From contig JAANYP010009678.1 of NCBI GenBank assembly GCA_020465985.1, positions 1 through 64,000 of the forward strand: 64,000 nucleotides of DNA, read 5' to 3'. The stretch comes from Centrapalus pauciflorus (Eukaryota > Streptophyta > Magnoliopsida > Asterales > Asteraceae). This document shows positions 23,147 through 33,621 of this stretch, piece after piece. A model generated the notes under the pieces. It was not told the DNA's origin. It worked only from the letters and a program-made list of their open reading frames with translations, and did not search any database. Positions within the stretch are counted from its first letter, which is position 1; the number at the start of each line of letters is the position of its first letter. The translations under genes were made by a program, and so were the position numbers.

Positions 23147-23719
23147 AAGCCCAAAAGTTGCATTTTCTTGGGTCTTTGAGATATTATGGGCTAGTACTAA
23201 GCCCAAGTGGTAGAATGGATGTATTTTGAAGTCCATTAGAAGTTTATTTGAGTCCAATAAAGGCCTAGAAATGCCTAATCCGTTTTTTTTTGTTTAAGAG
23301 GTCTAGAATTATCTACCAATTGAAGACAAAATGTCAAGAGTCATGGATTAAAGTCCCTTCTTTAATCCATTGAATTTAATTAGTGTCTTTTGAGTTGGTT
23401 TTTGAAGCCTATAAATAGATGGCTTCCTATGTACTTTCAAATCAATTCACTTGAGAAATATATATCTTTCTTTAGAGTTTTACTCATCTTTGTGAGCTTT
23501 GTTCTTTGTTGGAGAGTTCATAGTTCAAGAACTTATCAAGATTGTGAGCACATTCTTGTGGCGTTCTCGTATTCCTTTGGTTCTTAGTTCTTATAACTAA
23601 CGGGTCAAGGACTTGCTCTAGGCGTGTTGGAGTCCCAATTATCGGGTACTTTGACGCCTATCCTATCCTATACGAAGGTTCCAAGTTACATTTAACTTGC
23701 GGGTCAACGTTTCGTATCA
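22942..23719 (+). repeat. Element F 3' LTR
   Basis: 778 bp, directly after PPT AAGGGGGAGAGAA. Nearly identical to 18309-19085. Its first 205 bp are translated as the end of F pol. Confidence 0.92.
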
Positions 23720-24046
23720 GGAAGATCCTGGAACAAAGTCAATTTGGTGTTCGATCCCGCGAATTGGTGGCAATCCTTTGGGAATTTCCTCGGGAAACAA
23801 GTCTTCAAATTCCTGCAAAAGAGATTTAATTTTGCTCGGGAGAATACCGGCCAAATCATTTGTGATTAAATAAGCTTCTTTGATCAAAAGAAGCACAAAA
23901 GACATCTCCGAATTCAAGGCTTCCTTTATTTCACTCCTTCTTGCATATGCACAATATTGACTTTCCTTTTCACCCACAAATATTTTCTTATCTTTTTGTT
24001 TTTCATTTGAACCTTTTTTTGTGTTCATTATTTTCATTAGGCTCAC
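23720..24046 (-). pseudogene. Element D pol, N-terminal part (PR-RT linker)
   Basis: Continuation of D between the gag-PR frame and the F insertion. It contains FPEEIPKGLPP and GIEHQIDFVPGSS, the segment just before RT. It is in a different frame from gag-PR; the two frames overlap at a run of seven A residues (minus strand, about 24012-24018), so a one-base length change in that run is the likely cause. The shift needed is +1 (or -2), which does not fit a standard -1 programmed frameshift. Confidence 0.8.
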
Positions 24047-25601
24047 CTTCTTTGTTTTTCACATCCCTTTGAAGTCGGACTTGATCTTCATAAACTTGAC
24101 TCGGTGACATCGGCACAAGAGTTATGGCTTTGGTTTTATGAACAAGAGTGTACTTGTTGGTGAAGCCATCATGTTTCACATGCCGATCGTATTGCCATGG
24201 CCTACCAAGTAGCAAATGACTTGCTTGCATAGGTACCACATCACACAACACCTCGTCTTCATACTTACCAATGCGAAATGACACCAACACTTGTTTCGTC
24301 ACACGCACCTCACCACTATCATTAAGCCATTGGAGTTTATATGGCTTTTGATGCTTCATCGTCGGCAATCCTAGCTTTTCAACCATGGAAACACTAGCCA
24401 CATTAGTACAACTCCCACCATCAATGATAACACTACATACCTTGCCTTGAACATAACACCGAGTGTGAAAGAGGTTTTCCCTTTGTGCATCATCTTCTTC
24501 CTTGGAATGAGTGCTTAAGGCTCGCCTTGCAACCAACAATTCTCCTTCTACAGCCATCTCTTCTTCACCATCCGTGTCTTCTTGTGATGATTCGGAAGAA
24601 TCTGTTTCAATTTCTCCATTTTCTCTAAGCACCATTACAAGCTTATTTGGACATTGACTTGCAATGTGACCCCTGCCAAGACACTTAAAACATTTTATGT
24701 CACGAGTTTTAGGAGCATCAGAATTACCTTTCTCCTTGGAAGGGCTTGTTGGTTTTGGACCAGATTTGGGATTAAAAGATGATGAACTTTCAGGCCTTTT
24801 GGAGCTACCCGCCTTCCAGGTATTCGTTCTTGATCCACCCCCTCTCTTGAGTTGCTTTTCAATTTTAACCGCCATGTGGACCATGTCTTCAATCTCCACA
24901 TAATGGTGCATCTCAACACGATCACGAATTTCATAATTGAGGCCATTTAACAACCTGGCCATGGTAGCTTCTCGATCCTCTAGAATGTTGGCTCGGATCA
25001 TGGTAACCTCCATTTCCTTGAAATAATCATCAACAGACTTACTTCCTTGCTTCAACCCTTGGAGCTTATTGTGAAGGTCACGATAATAGTGACTTGGTAC
25101 AAAACGTCGTCTCATGACCCTTTTCATTTCTTCCCATGTATCAATGGGTCTTTCTTCGTTTCTTCGCCTACTAATCACAAGTTGATCCCACCATGTTAGT
25201 GCATAATCAGAAAATTCAACAACGGCGAGTTTTACTTTTTTACGATTGGAGTAGTCATGGCAATCAAAGATGAACTCCATTTTAGTTTCCCAATCGATGT
25301 AGGCTTCCGGATCTGACTTTCCTTGAAACGATGGAATTTTCATCTTGATAGAATTCAAATTGCTGTCTCTTCGGGGCCTTCGTCGAGGAGCTCTTCTTTC
25401 AGATTCCCATCCGTCACTTCCTCCATCGTCGTCATGATTTTCATAAGAAACTTGTGATGGCGTGCGGATACGTTGTGGTCTTTCAGTCTCCAATCGGTCC
25501 ATTCTTTCATGAATTTGGTTGAATTCCGTTCTCATCAATCGTCGCATTTCCTCCATCATGGCTTGAACTTGAAGATTAGGAGGAGGTTGCTCATCCGTCA
25601 T
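24003..25601 (-). CDS. Element D Gag-protease
   Basis: The start is placed at the ATG at 25599-25601 (MTDEQPPPNLQ), since the upstream Met at 25697 adds a hydrophobic stretch not expected in Gag. It contains a Gag capsid region (SFQGKSDPEAYIDWE ... WWDQL ... RRRFVPSHYYRDL), one CCHC knuckle (CFKCLGRGHIASQC), an acidic linker and an aspartic protease with IIDGGSCTN. It stops at 24003 in a frame shifted relative to pol. Gag packages element RNA; the protease matures the polyprotein. Apart from the frameshift it appears intact. Confidence 0.85.
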   Translation of the reverse strand: MTDEQPPPNLQVQAMMEEMRRLMRTEFNQIHERMDRLETERPQRIRTPSQVSYENHDDDGGSDGWESERRAPRRRPRRDSNLNSIKMKIPSFQGKSDPEAYIDWETKMEFIFDCHDYSNRKKVKLAVVEFSDYALTWWDQLVISRRRNEERPIDTWEEMKRVMRRRFVPSHYYRDLHNKLQGLKQGSKSVDDYFKEMEVTMIRANILEDREATMARLLNGLNYEIRDRVEMHHYVEIEDMVHMAVKIEKQLKRGGGSRTNTWKAGSSKRPESSSSFNPKSGPKPTSPSKEKGNSDAPKTRDIKCFKCLGRGHIASQCPNKLVMVLRENGEIETDSSESSQEDTDGEEEMAVEGELLVARRALSTHSKEEDDAQRENLFHTRCYVQGKVCSVIIDGGSCTNVASVSMVEKLGLPTMKHQKPYKLQWLNDSGEVRVTKQVLVSFRIGKYEDEVLCDVVPMQASHLLLGRPWQYDRHVKHDGFTNKYTLVHKTKAITLVPMSPSQVYEDQVRLQRDVKNKEGEPNENNEHKKRFK

Positions 25602-26049
25602 TTTTTTGCTACAAAATAGAAGACAAAAAGTAATAACAATAAAAATATTATTTCCTCCCCGCACTCCCTTACGTGTTTCACTCAAAATTATGTTCACTCG
25701 ATTCTCGTGTATGTTGTGTTTGGCTTTTAACCTCTAATGATCTTACCACACCGCCTTTTACCACTCTTTTTAACTCTTAAAGTTCAAAACAAAATAAAAG
25801 AAATCAAAATCAAGTGGGCTTGTGGCCTTGAGGAATTCAAAACATACCAAACAACTTTAAGAAGAGATTTGACAAAACCAAATATAACAAGATGAACAAT
25901 GCTAGTAGTACGTAAATAGAAAAGGAAATGAAAATAAAGAAAACTAACAAGAATTATAATTTACTTTGCGTTCCTTTTTTTTGTCTTTTCTTTAGCGCTT
26001 TTTTTTACCCTTTTTTTTTTATCTTTTTTTGTACTTTTTTTTTGCGATT

Positions 26050-26107
<58 letters not shown>

Positions 26108-26376
26108 TGTGTTTTTGCTTCCTTTTGTTTTTAGGAACAAATGATGCAAAGTATGAATAAACAGAAAAAAAAACTAAAGAACTCGTATGATCCCCTAAAA
26201 AATCAATTAGTAGCAACCAAGTCAATTTTTGACAGGATCCACTACAAACATGAACCACAATGCAATGATGAAGAGAAGAAATTAAAATGAAAGGACGAAT
26301 AGAAATAAAGTAAAAGATGATACGAATGAAATATAAAGTAGAAAACAAACCAATAGAACTTGGCTCTGATACCAAA
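25602..26376 (-). other. Element D leader with PBS and long poly(A) tract
   Basis: Untranslated leader of about 775 bp. PBS TGGTATCAGAGC at 26363-26374. A run of more than 50 T on the plus strand (26051-26104; A on the element RNA) sits in a wider T-rich block (25970-26130). Length calls in such a run are unreliable. ORFs of Lys or Phe repeats here are artefacts of the homopolymer. Confidence 0.8.
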
Positions 26377-27390
26377 TGATGTGATCTCACCCGAGGAATG
26401 TGTGATAGATCACGATTGCCCGATCGTTCTAATGGTTGTTTCAAGTAACTTGGATAGGACCGCGACCCATTGTCTATAAACAAGACAAGAACCTTGTATA
26501 AGTGGAACCGCGACCCGTTGCCTATATACGAGGCAAGAACTTTGGTATAGAGAACGCCACAATCAACCCCACCAAGTTGATTGATAAGTTTCGAACGCCA
26601 CAAGCTAAAACACTCGATAAGTTCTAAAAGTTCGTAAGGAACAATAAGAGTTAAAAACTCACAATTTTACTCAAAAATGAAGGATGATTGAAATGGTTAC
26701 ATTGAGTGCCTATTTATAGGAGAAAATATAAGACCAACTACTTATCTAGATAAGTTGCACAAGCTATCACGATAAGCTATCAAATAAGCAAGACTACTTA
26801 TCAAAAGGGCATTATTGACATTTCACCACTTGAAGCTTCTAGTAGGTATTAATCATGCAAGTAACTTCTATCTCTTTATCTCCTCCAAGTAAATGACCAT
26901 AATGTTGAGAAAACCTTCAAAATGCCTTGAATTTAATCTTTGACAAGTTCTTTAACATGGACACCTTTATGGGCAGATTCATGGATGTGGCTAAGGACAT
27001 ATTTTGGGCCCTTTTTATTCTTGAAAATATAGGAAAAAGGCTAAGGTTGAAGTGGGCTTTTATTTCACTCAAATTGGGCTTAAAATGAGGAAGTTATGGC
27101 CAAAACAATGCACATGGGTGGGCTTGGCCGAATTTTATTTATTTTTGGGCTTTTGTGGATTAAAGTGAGAACTTGGGCTCCAAAACTTGGACTAATATTA
27201 GTCTTCAACTTGGATCAACATTAGGAAGCGTGCTTGGTTGTTTTGCGAACAAACGGGAGCTTGATTCCGACAATATTTAATCATTCCATTGAGAGCATCC
27301 TGGAACATCTTGGATTTTGATCTTGTGATAGGTCCGATCTTCCACCTTAACGGATCTTCGTCATCTCGGTCCCTGGACAGGTTCTCATCA
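26377..27390 (-). repeat. Element D 5' LTR
   Basis: 1014 bp, TGATGTGATC...TCTCATCA, nearly identical to the 3' copy at 14773-15787 (for example TTGTATAAG here against TTGGTATAAG). TATA box CCTATTTATAG (plus-strand view) at 26709-26719. Confidence 0.92.
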
Positions 27391-27395
27391 GACTC

Positions 27396-28414
27396 GAAGG
27401 TAACATAAATTCGAAACTAATAGATTCGAAATTCATAGATTCGAATCAGATAGATTCGGAATGAGCTAGGTTCGAAATTAGATTCTAGGATAGATTCGAG
27501 AGCACACTCATAGACTCGAAACACACACATATATTCGAACTCACATATTCGGAACCATACAATTCGAGTCTAGTGATTTCGAGTCTGCTCATGAATCTCT
27601 CTAGTTTGTTCTTCTAGTTCATCGTTTTTTTCCAGGTTTCAACAATTAAATATGAACATAAATGATAGAGAAATGGTTACTAACCTTCGTCCAAGATATA
27701 TCCTTTGACTATGGATGATTTCCAAGCAAAACAAGTCCTAAACGAGAGCAAATCAGCTTCAAATGAAGGGAATATGAGCAAACTCGAATTTGCTCAACAA
27801 AAACCGAAATAAAAGTCAGAAAGATGGTCGATTTTACCTTAAATCCGGACGAAATCTAACATGCAATGATAGATTCGTGTAGAGCGCGACGATCTCTAAC
27901 CGATGGCGTATAAATCACGAGAATCCGATGGTTCGTTTAGGAGAAATTCTAGAGGGAAGGAGAAGTCTTAGAGAGAGAAGGAGAGAGTTTCTAGTTTCCA
28001 AACTTAAGAAATGAGGAGGAATGCCCTATTTATAGGGAAATAGGGAAAATCAGATCTTCTACTGAATTTTTCCGGAATTGACCAACTTTTATTCCCAACA
28101 CTCCGATTTGCATTTCAGATGCAAATAATAGCAAAGAAGTTCTAGATTTGCTATAATTGTCTTTTAGTCATATTTTTTTTATTCATTTTAGTCCGTTTCG
28201 TCATTTTCAGTCTTTAATTTGTCATTTAGCTGAATTTTAATTATTAATTTTATTTCAGCTAATTTTGGGCAACATTTCATAATTAATTATAACTTAATGT
28301 AATTAACTATTTAAGATTCATGTTTTCAGTTAATTACTAATATTTGGATAAAATTGCTTTATTATCCAAAGTCTGATGCTGTAATTTATATTTAATAAAT
28401 TACGGGCTGTTACA
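27396..28414 (-). repeat. Element B 3' LTR, outer (U3-side) part
   Basis: Resumes after D at the second GACTC. It contains the rest of the TTCGAA/CTCGAA array (27391-27590), the GA-rich stretch, a TATA box near 28030 and the LTR terminus GGGCTGTTACA at 28414. Almost identical to 35094-36117. Confidence 0.9.
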
Positions 28415-28452
28415 ATCTTCCCCCGTTAAATTGATTCCGTCCTCGGAATCGA

Positions 28453-31400
28453 CTAAAACAGGAATAATTTCGGATACTTCTGCCTAATCTCGTCTTCTCG
28501 TTCCCAAGTTTGCGCAGATCCCTTATGGTATTTCCATTGAACTAACACCATTGGAATTTCCTTGTTGCGCAATTTCGAAACTTTATGATCGATAATACAC
28601 TCGGGCTCTTCTTCGTATCGCAATTGCTCGTCAATTCGCACGTCTTTCCATGGAATCGCAGCTTCAACATCAACTAAACACTTTCGCAGATTACTCACAT
28701 GAAATACATCATGAATCCCAGACATTTCGGCAGGCAACTTCAATCTGTAGGCCTGCAATCCTACACGCTCGAGAATTTCAAAAGGACCCACAAATCGAGG
28801 GCTCAACTTCCCCCGTTTGCCGAACCTTACTATTCCTTTTCTTGGCGAGACCTTCAGCAACACTTTATCACCAACTTCAAACGCGATTGGTTTCCGTCTT
28901 TTATCATGATACTTCTTTTGTCTGTCTTGAGAAGTCTGAATCCGCTGTCGAATCAACTGTAGTTGCTCATGGGCTTCTTGCAAAATCGCTGGTCCAGAGA
29001 TCGGGCGTTCACCTGTTTCCCTCCAACAGGTTGGAGTTCGGCATCGACGTCCATACAAAAGCTGATAGGGAGGCATACCAATAGTCGAATGATAACTATT
29101 GTTATAAGCAAACTCCACAAACGGCAGGTGAGTATCCCAATTTCCTCCGAGATCAATCACACAGGCACGTAACATATCTTCTAAGGTCAAAATGGTCCTC
29201 TCACTTTGCCCGTCAGTTTCAGGATGATAGGCGGTGCTCATCTTAAGTTCAGTTCCTAGTCCATTCTGAAAAGCCTTCCAAAAACGAGAAGTAAATCTGC
29301 TGTCACGGTCAGATACTATAGACAATGGCACACCATGTCTAGACACGATTTCCTTCATGTACAATTCAGCTAACTTTTCAAGGCGTTCATCTTCACGTAT
29401 GGGTAGGAAATGAGCTGACTTAGTAAGTCGATCCACTATTACCCATATAGAGTCATGATTCCGCTTAGTCCTGGGCAGCTTCGTCACAAAGTCCATGGTT
29501 ATGTGGTCCCACTTCCATTCCGGGATTGGCAATGGTTGTAGTTCCCCATACGGCTTCTGATGTTCCGATTTGACTTGTAAACAAGTCATGCAATTTTCCA
29601 CATATCGTCCTATGTCTTTCTTCATTCCAGGCCACCAATATTCCGTTCTCAAGTCTTGATACATTTTAGTAGAACCAGGGTGTATCGAAAATTTTGACAT
29701 ATGAGCCTCCGACAGAATTTGATCACGAATACCTCCTAGTCTGGGAACCCATATTCTATCCATGAACCGTCTAAGACCACGATTATCAAGAGTCAGCTTG
29801 GTCACATAAGTAACCATACGTTCAGATTTCAAGTTCTCATCGCGAATGGCTTCGGTTTGAGCGGCAATAATCGACTCAGGCAAGGCAGACTCCAAAACAA
29901 CAGAAGTCAAAGCATAACATCGGGTATAATGGTCTTGTCCGGTTTTGCGGCTTAGGGCATCTGCTACAATGTTTGCTTTACCTGGATGGTAAAGGATCTC
30001 ACAGTCATAGTCTTTAATCAATTCCATAGATCGCCTTTGTCGCATATTCAGCTCTTTTTGGTCAAATATATACTTCAGACTCTTGTGATCCGTATATAAT
30101 TTACACCTGGTCCCGTACAGATAATGCCGCCAAATCTTTAATGCAAAAGTCACGGCTGCAAGCTCCAAGTCATGCGTCGGGTAATTCTTTTCATGCGTCT
30201 TTAGCTGCCTTGATGCGTAGGCAATTACTTTATCCCTTTGCATCAGCACACAGCCTAATCCCATCTTAGAAGCATCACTATAGACTACAAAATCATTATT
30301 ACCCTCAGGTAAGGCCAGAATCGGTGCTTCTACTAGCTTACGTTTCAGAGTCTCAAAGGCTCGATCTTGAGATTCATTCCATTCAAACTTAACTTCTTTC
30401 TTCGTTAGACTGGTTAAAGGCACCGCAATCTTGGAGAAATCACGGATAAATCTTCTGTAATAGCCCGCTAAACCCAAGAAACTCCGAACTTCAGATACGT
30501 TTTTCGGCGCTTCCCACTTCTGAACCGCATCAACCTTTGATGGATCTACGGCTATTCCCTCACCGGAGACAATATGTCCTAAAAATTGCACCTGGCATAA
30601 CCAGAATTCACATTTGGAGAATTTTGCATAGAGTCGCTCCTTTCGTAACAAGTCTAGCAATTCTCGCAAATGCATCGCATGGTCAGATTCAGACTTAGAG
30701 TAAATCTAGATGTCATCAATAAAGACTATCACTGATTTATCCAGCATTGGTCTACATACCCTATTCATGAGGTCCATAAATGCGGTCGGGGCATTTGTGA
30801 GACCGAACGGCATTACTTGGAATTCAAAATGGCCATATCGAGTACGAAATGCAGTCTTCGGTACGTCAGACTCAAATACTTTGAGTTGATGATATCCAGA
30901 TCGGAGATCAATCTTTGAAAAATAACTATCCCCTTGCAGTTGATCAAACAAGTCATCAATTCTAGGCAGAGGGTATCGGTTCTTAATAGTTACCTTATTT
31001 AACTCCCGATAATCGATACACATGCGAAACGTAGCATCCTTCTTCTTAACGAAAAGAACCGGAGCACCCCAAGGAGAAGTACTCGGACGAATAAACCCTT
31101 TTTCCAATAACTCCTGCAACTGACTCATCATTTCCTTCATTTCATTTGGAGCAAGACGGTAAGGGGCTTTCGCGATAGGAGCAGCACCCGGTACAAGGTC
31201 AATATGGAATTCGATTTGACGATCTGGTGGCAAACCAGAGATGTCATCCGGGAATACATCAGGGAATTCTTGGACTACAGGTACTTCAGATACAGTCTTT
31301 TTAACTTCTTTAGCATCTATGGCATAGGCTAAATAGGCGGAACAACCTTTGGTTAGGCACTTTCGGGCTTTCATTACAGAGATGAGACCTAAATTTCGAG

Positions 31401-33264
31401 TCTTTCTATCGCCATAAACATAACGTTCACTTCCTTCGGGGGTTCTAATTCTAATTATCCTTTTTGCACAAAGGATTTCAGCATTATTCGTCATAAGCCA
31501 GTCCATTCCTATAATAACATCGAATTCTCTAATCCACATCGGTATCAGGTCAACGTCCGAGGAGAGGTCATCAATCACTAGCTTACAGGAACGAAAGACT
31601 CTATTCACAGTCACAAAATTCGAGCTAGCAGTTTCTATGTCTAAGGGTGCAGGTAACATCACAGGGGCAAAATCAAACTGTTTAGCAAACTTTTCAGACA
31701 CATACGACATATTAGAGCCAGAGTCAAATAGGATCAAAGCAGGCATAGAGTTAACAAGAAATGTACCCATGACGACATCAGCAGTCTCTTTTGCCTCTTC
31801 GGCTGTCATCTGGAAAGATCTTGGCTGATTCCTCGGGGCAGAAGAACCCTTGACTGATTGCTGAGGTGAAGATGCAGGCGGAGGAACAAATCGGGGCCGA
31901 GTACAGTCTTTAGCATGGTGCCCCAACGTAATGCAGTTTCGACAAGCCTCACTGCGCCTGGGACATTCTGACCTATCGTGACCGTTCGGTCTACAGCAGT
32001 AACATTTAACGAACGCAGGATCGCATTTCCCCTCATGAATTTGCTTGCAGCGAGGACAAGCAGGCTTTGGCGTCGAGGTCACAGCATACGACTTAGCTTT
32101 CTTGGAAGACTGCTTATCTCCCTTCTTCGAACTTTCACTCTTCTTTTCAGCTCTCTCAGATTTTTCCTTCTTATTAGATTTAGCAATAAAAGGACATGCT
32201 CGCTCAGGATAGATTTCAAGTTCACCTACCCTAGCAATTTCAACCGCTTCGATATAACTTCTCGGTCTGCCGGACTTCACAAACTTCCGGATTTCTCGAT
32301 CCAGACCATCCACAAACAAATCACTTCTCCTTTCATCAGTATCGACAGGGTGATCAGATAATAGCGAGAGCCTGGTAAATTCCAGCTCATAGTCCGTCAC
32401 GGATCTTGTACCTTGCTGAAAAGATAACAGGGTTTTCTCCATCTGGCGCTTAACATCCTGGGGGCAGTATTTCTCCTTCAGATGATTCTTGAATTGATCC
32501 CAAGTAATGGATTTCTCCATTGCATCAGACATGGGATTAGTAATAGACTTCCACCAACGGCCAGCTCCATCTTTCAACATTCCCGTCGCAAATGTGACCT
32601 TGTCTTTTTCACCACACTTGGAGAGTTTAAACGCTTTCTCCACATTTGCAACCCAATCCATGGCTTTAACCGAATCCGATGACCCCGCAAACGTATGAGC
32701 TCCACACTTCTTGAAGTCTACGAACGTACACTCTCGTCCCACCTTAACATGATGGCCAGAGGAATCAGTCTCACTGTCATCAGAGGGCTCCTGTCTATGT
32801 TTCCTCTTCCGATCCTTTTTGGGCTTCGCCAACATCTCTTCCCTATATTTCAACTCTAGCTCCTGTAACTTAAGTTCTCTTAACCTAAGTTCTTCTTCCC
32901 GGCGCTTAAATTCAATTTCACGCTGGTTTTCCTCATCAGCCTGCATTACCGCTTTACCCTTAGTCAGTAAATCCTTAATTTCCTTAAATCGGTCTTCAAC
33001 CGCCATATCAGTCTCCAGTCGATTCCTATCCATCATAAGCTGCATTTGCCTACGGTTATCCTCATTCAACTTATGAACGAGATCAATCAATTGAGCCTGC
33101 TGGGGAGGCACAGGCGTGGAAGTACTGCTTGAGTCATTAGCAGTATTTTCAGGGTCAGTGCCTAGGTCCTCTATATGAACAGATTCTTTGTGTTGATCAG
33201 CTGCAGCATCAGCAGCTTTACCAACAGTCGAGGTACCAGCAACATTTGGATTCTTATCAGCCAT
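28453..33264 (-). pseudogene. Element B gag-pol polyprotein, one stop codon
   Basis: About 1604 codons from MADKNP. Gag: Glu/Arg-rich coiled segment 75-150; capsid 200-330; CCHC knuckles 421-434 and 441-454. Protease FDSG (D514). RT KIDLRSGY near 785 and FIDD at 848-851. A TTG-to-TAG change at 30706-30708 stops the frame directly after the RT FIDDI motif. Downstream (30675 to 28453, numbering from that Met): RNase H D134, E171, D196, D239; integrase H325, H332, C362, C365 and D395, D456, E492; GPF near 631; chromodomain about 697-738 (VLVQWKYHKGS). Every other catalytic residue is present. It is the best-preserved Tk polyprotein here. Confidence 0.92.
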
Positions 33265-33621
33265 TGGCTGAAAATATAAAGGAAATAACTATTATTTCCT
33301 GATTCAAATAAGCACGATTCGAGTCATAATTCCTACGTCAGATAATCACATCTAAGTTCATAGATATGAAGGCAGTCAGTCAGGCTGGCACAAAGTCAAG
33401 TCAAAGTCAAGTCAGTATCAAGCAGTCAATCCTTCCCCTGTCCTATCAGTCATCATTTGCCTATCTTAGGTCAAGTTGTGTGGGTAGTCCTTTACTAAAT
33501 AGGTTACCCTAGGCCTCGGTGACTTGTTCGGGAATTCAGAGTCACATAGTCCATACCATACCAGTAGTTTAAGTATCGGGTGGCCAATCCGATGATTAAA
33601 CTGCTGCTCTGATACCAACTT
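33265..33621 (-). other. Element B leader with PBS
   Basis: 357-bp untranslated leader; PBS TGGTATCAGAGC at 33606-33617, four bases from the LTR. Closely matches the leaders of Tk1 and C. Confidence 0.85.

Larger units (their letters stand above)
18309..23719 (+). mobile_element. Element F: chimeric, gag-less CRM-like element inserted in D
   Basis: Plus-strand element with LTRs 18309-19085 and 22942-23719, TGATGGAGG...TTCGTATCA ends, a PBS (19088-19099) and a PPT (22929-22941). Its flanks, GGAAA (18304-18308) and GGAAG (23720-23724), differ at one base; removing F plus one copy joins D's coding sequence from PGSS to the following PNKPAY. The two LTRs differ at only a few positions. Between leader and RT there is no gag or protease: this region is a D-type LTR piece, an inverted repeat and a reversed PR fragment (see separate entries). 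Non-autonomous. Confidence 0.88.
14773..27390 (-). mobile_element. Element D: CRM-like chromovirus inserted in B's 3' LTR
   Basis: Flanked by GACTC (14768-14772 and 27391-27395). Ends are TGATGTGATC and TCTCATCA. The 3' LTR is at 14773-15787 (1015 bp) and the 5' LTR at 26377-27390 (1014 bp); the one clear difference I saw is a single-base indel, so D is young. PPT at 15788-15800, PBS at 26363-26374. CRM assignment rests on the TGATG...CATCA ends, the coding frame continuing into the 3' LTR, and the lack of a classical chromodomain. It is interrupted in RT by F. Confidence 0.88.

Noticed and set aside
24003..24046. Programmed -1 frameshift between D gag and pol
   Set aside because: The frames require +1 or -2, and CRM-type elements usually have a single frame; an indel in the A7 run is simpler.
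25928..26149. Poly-Phe and poly-Lys ORFs
   Set aside because: Products of the T/A homopolymer in the D leader.
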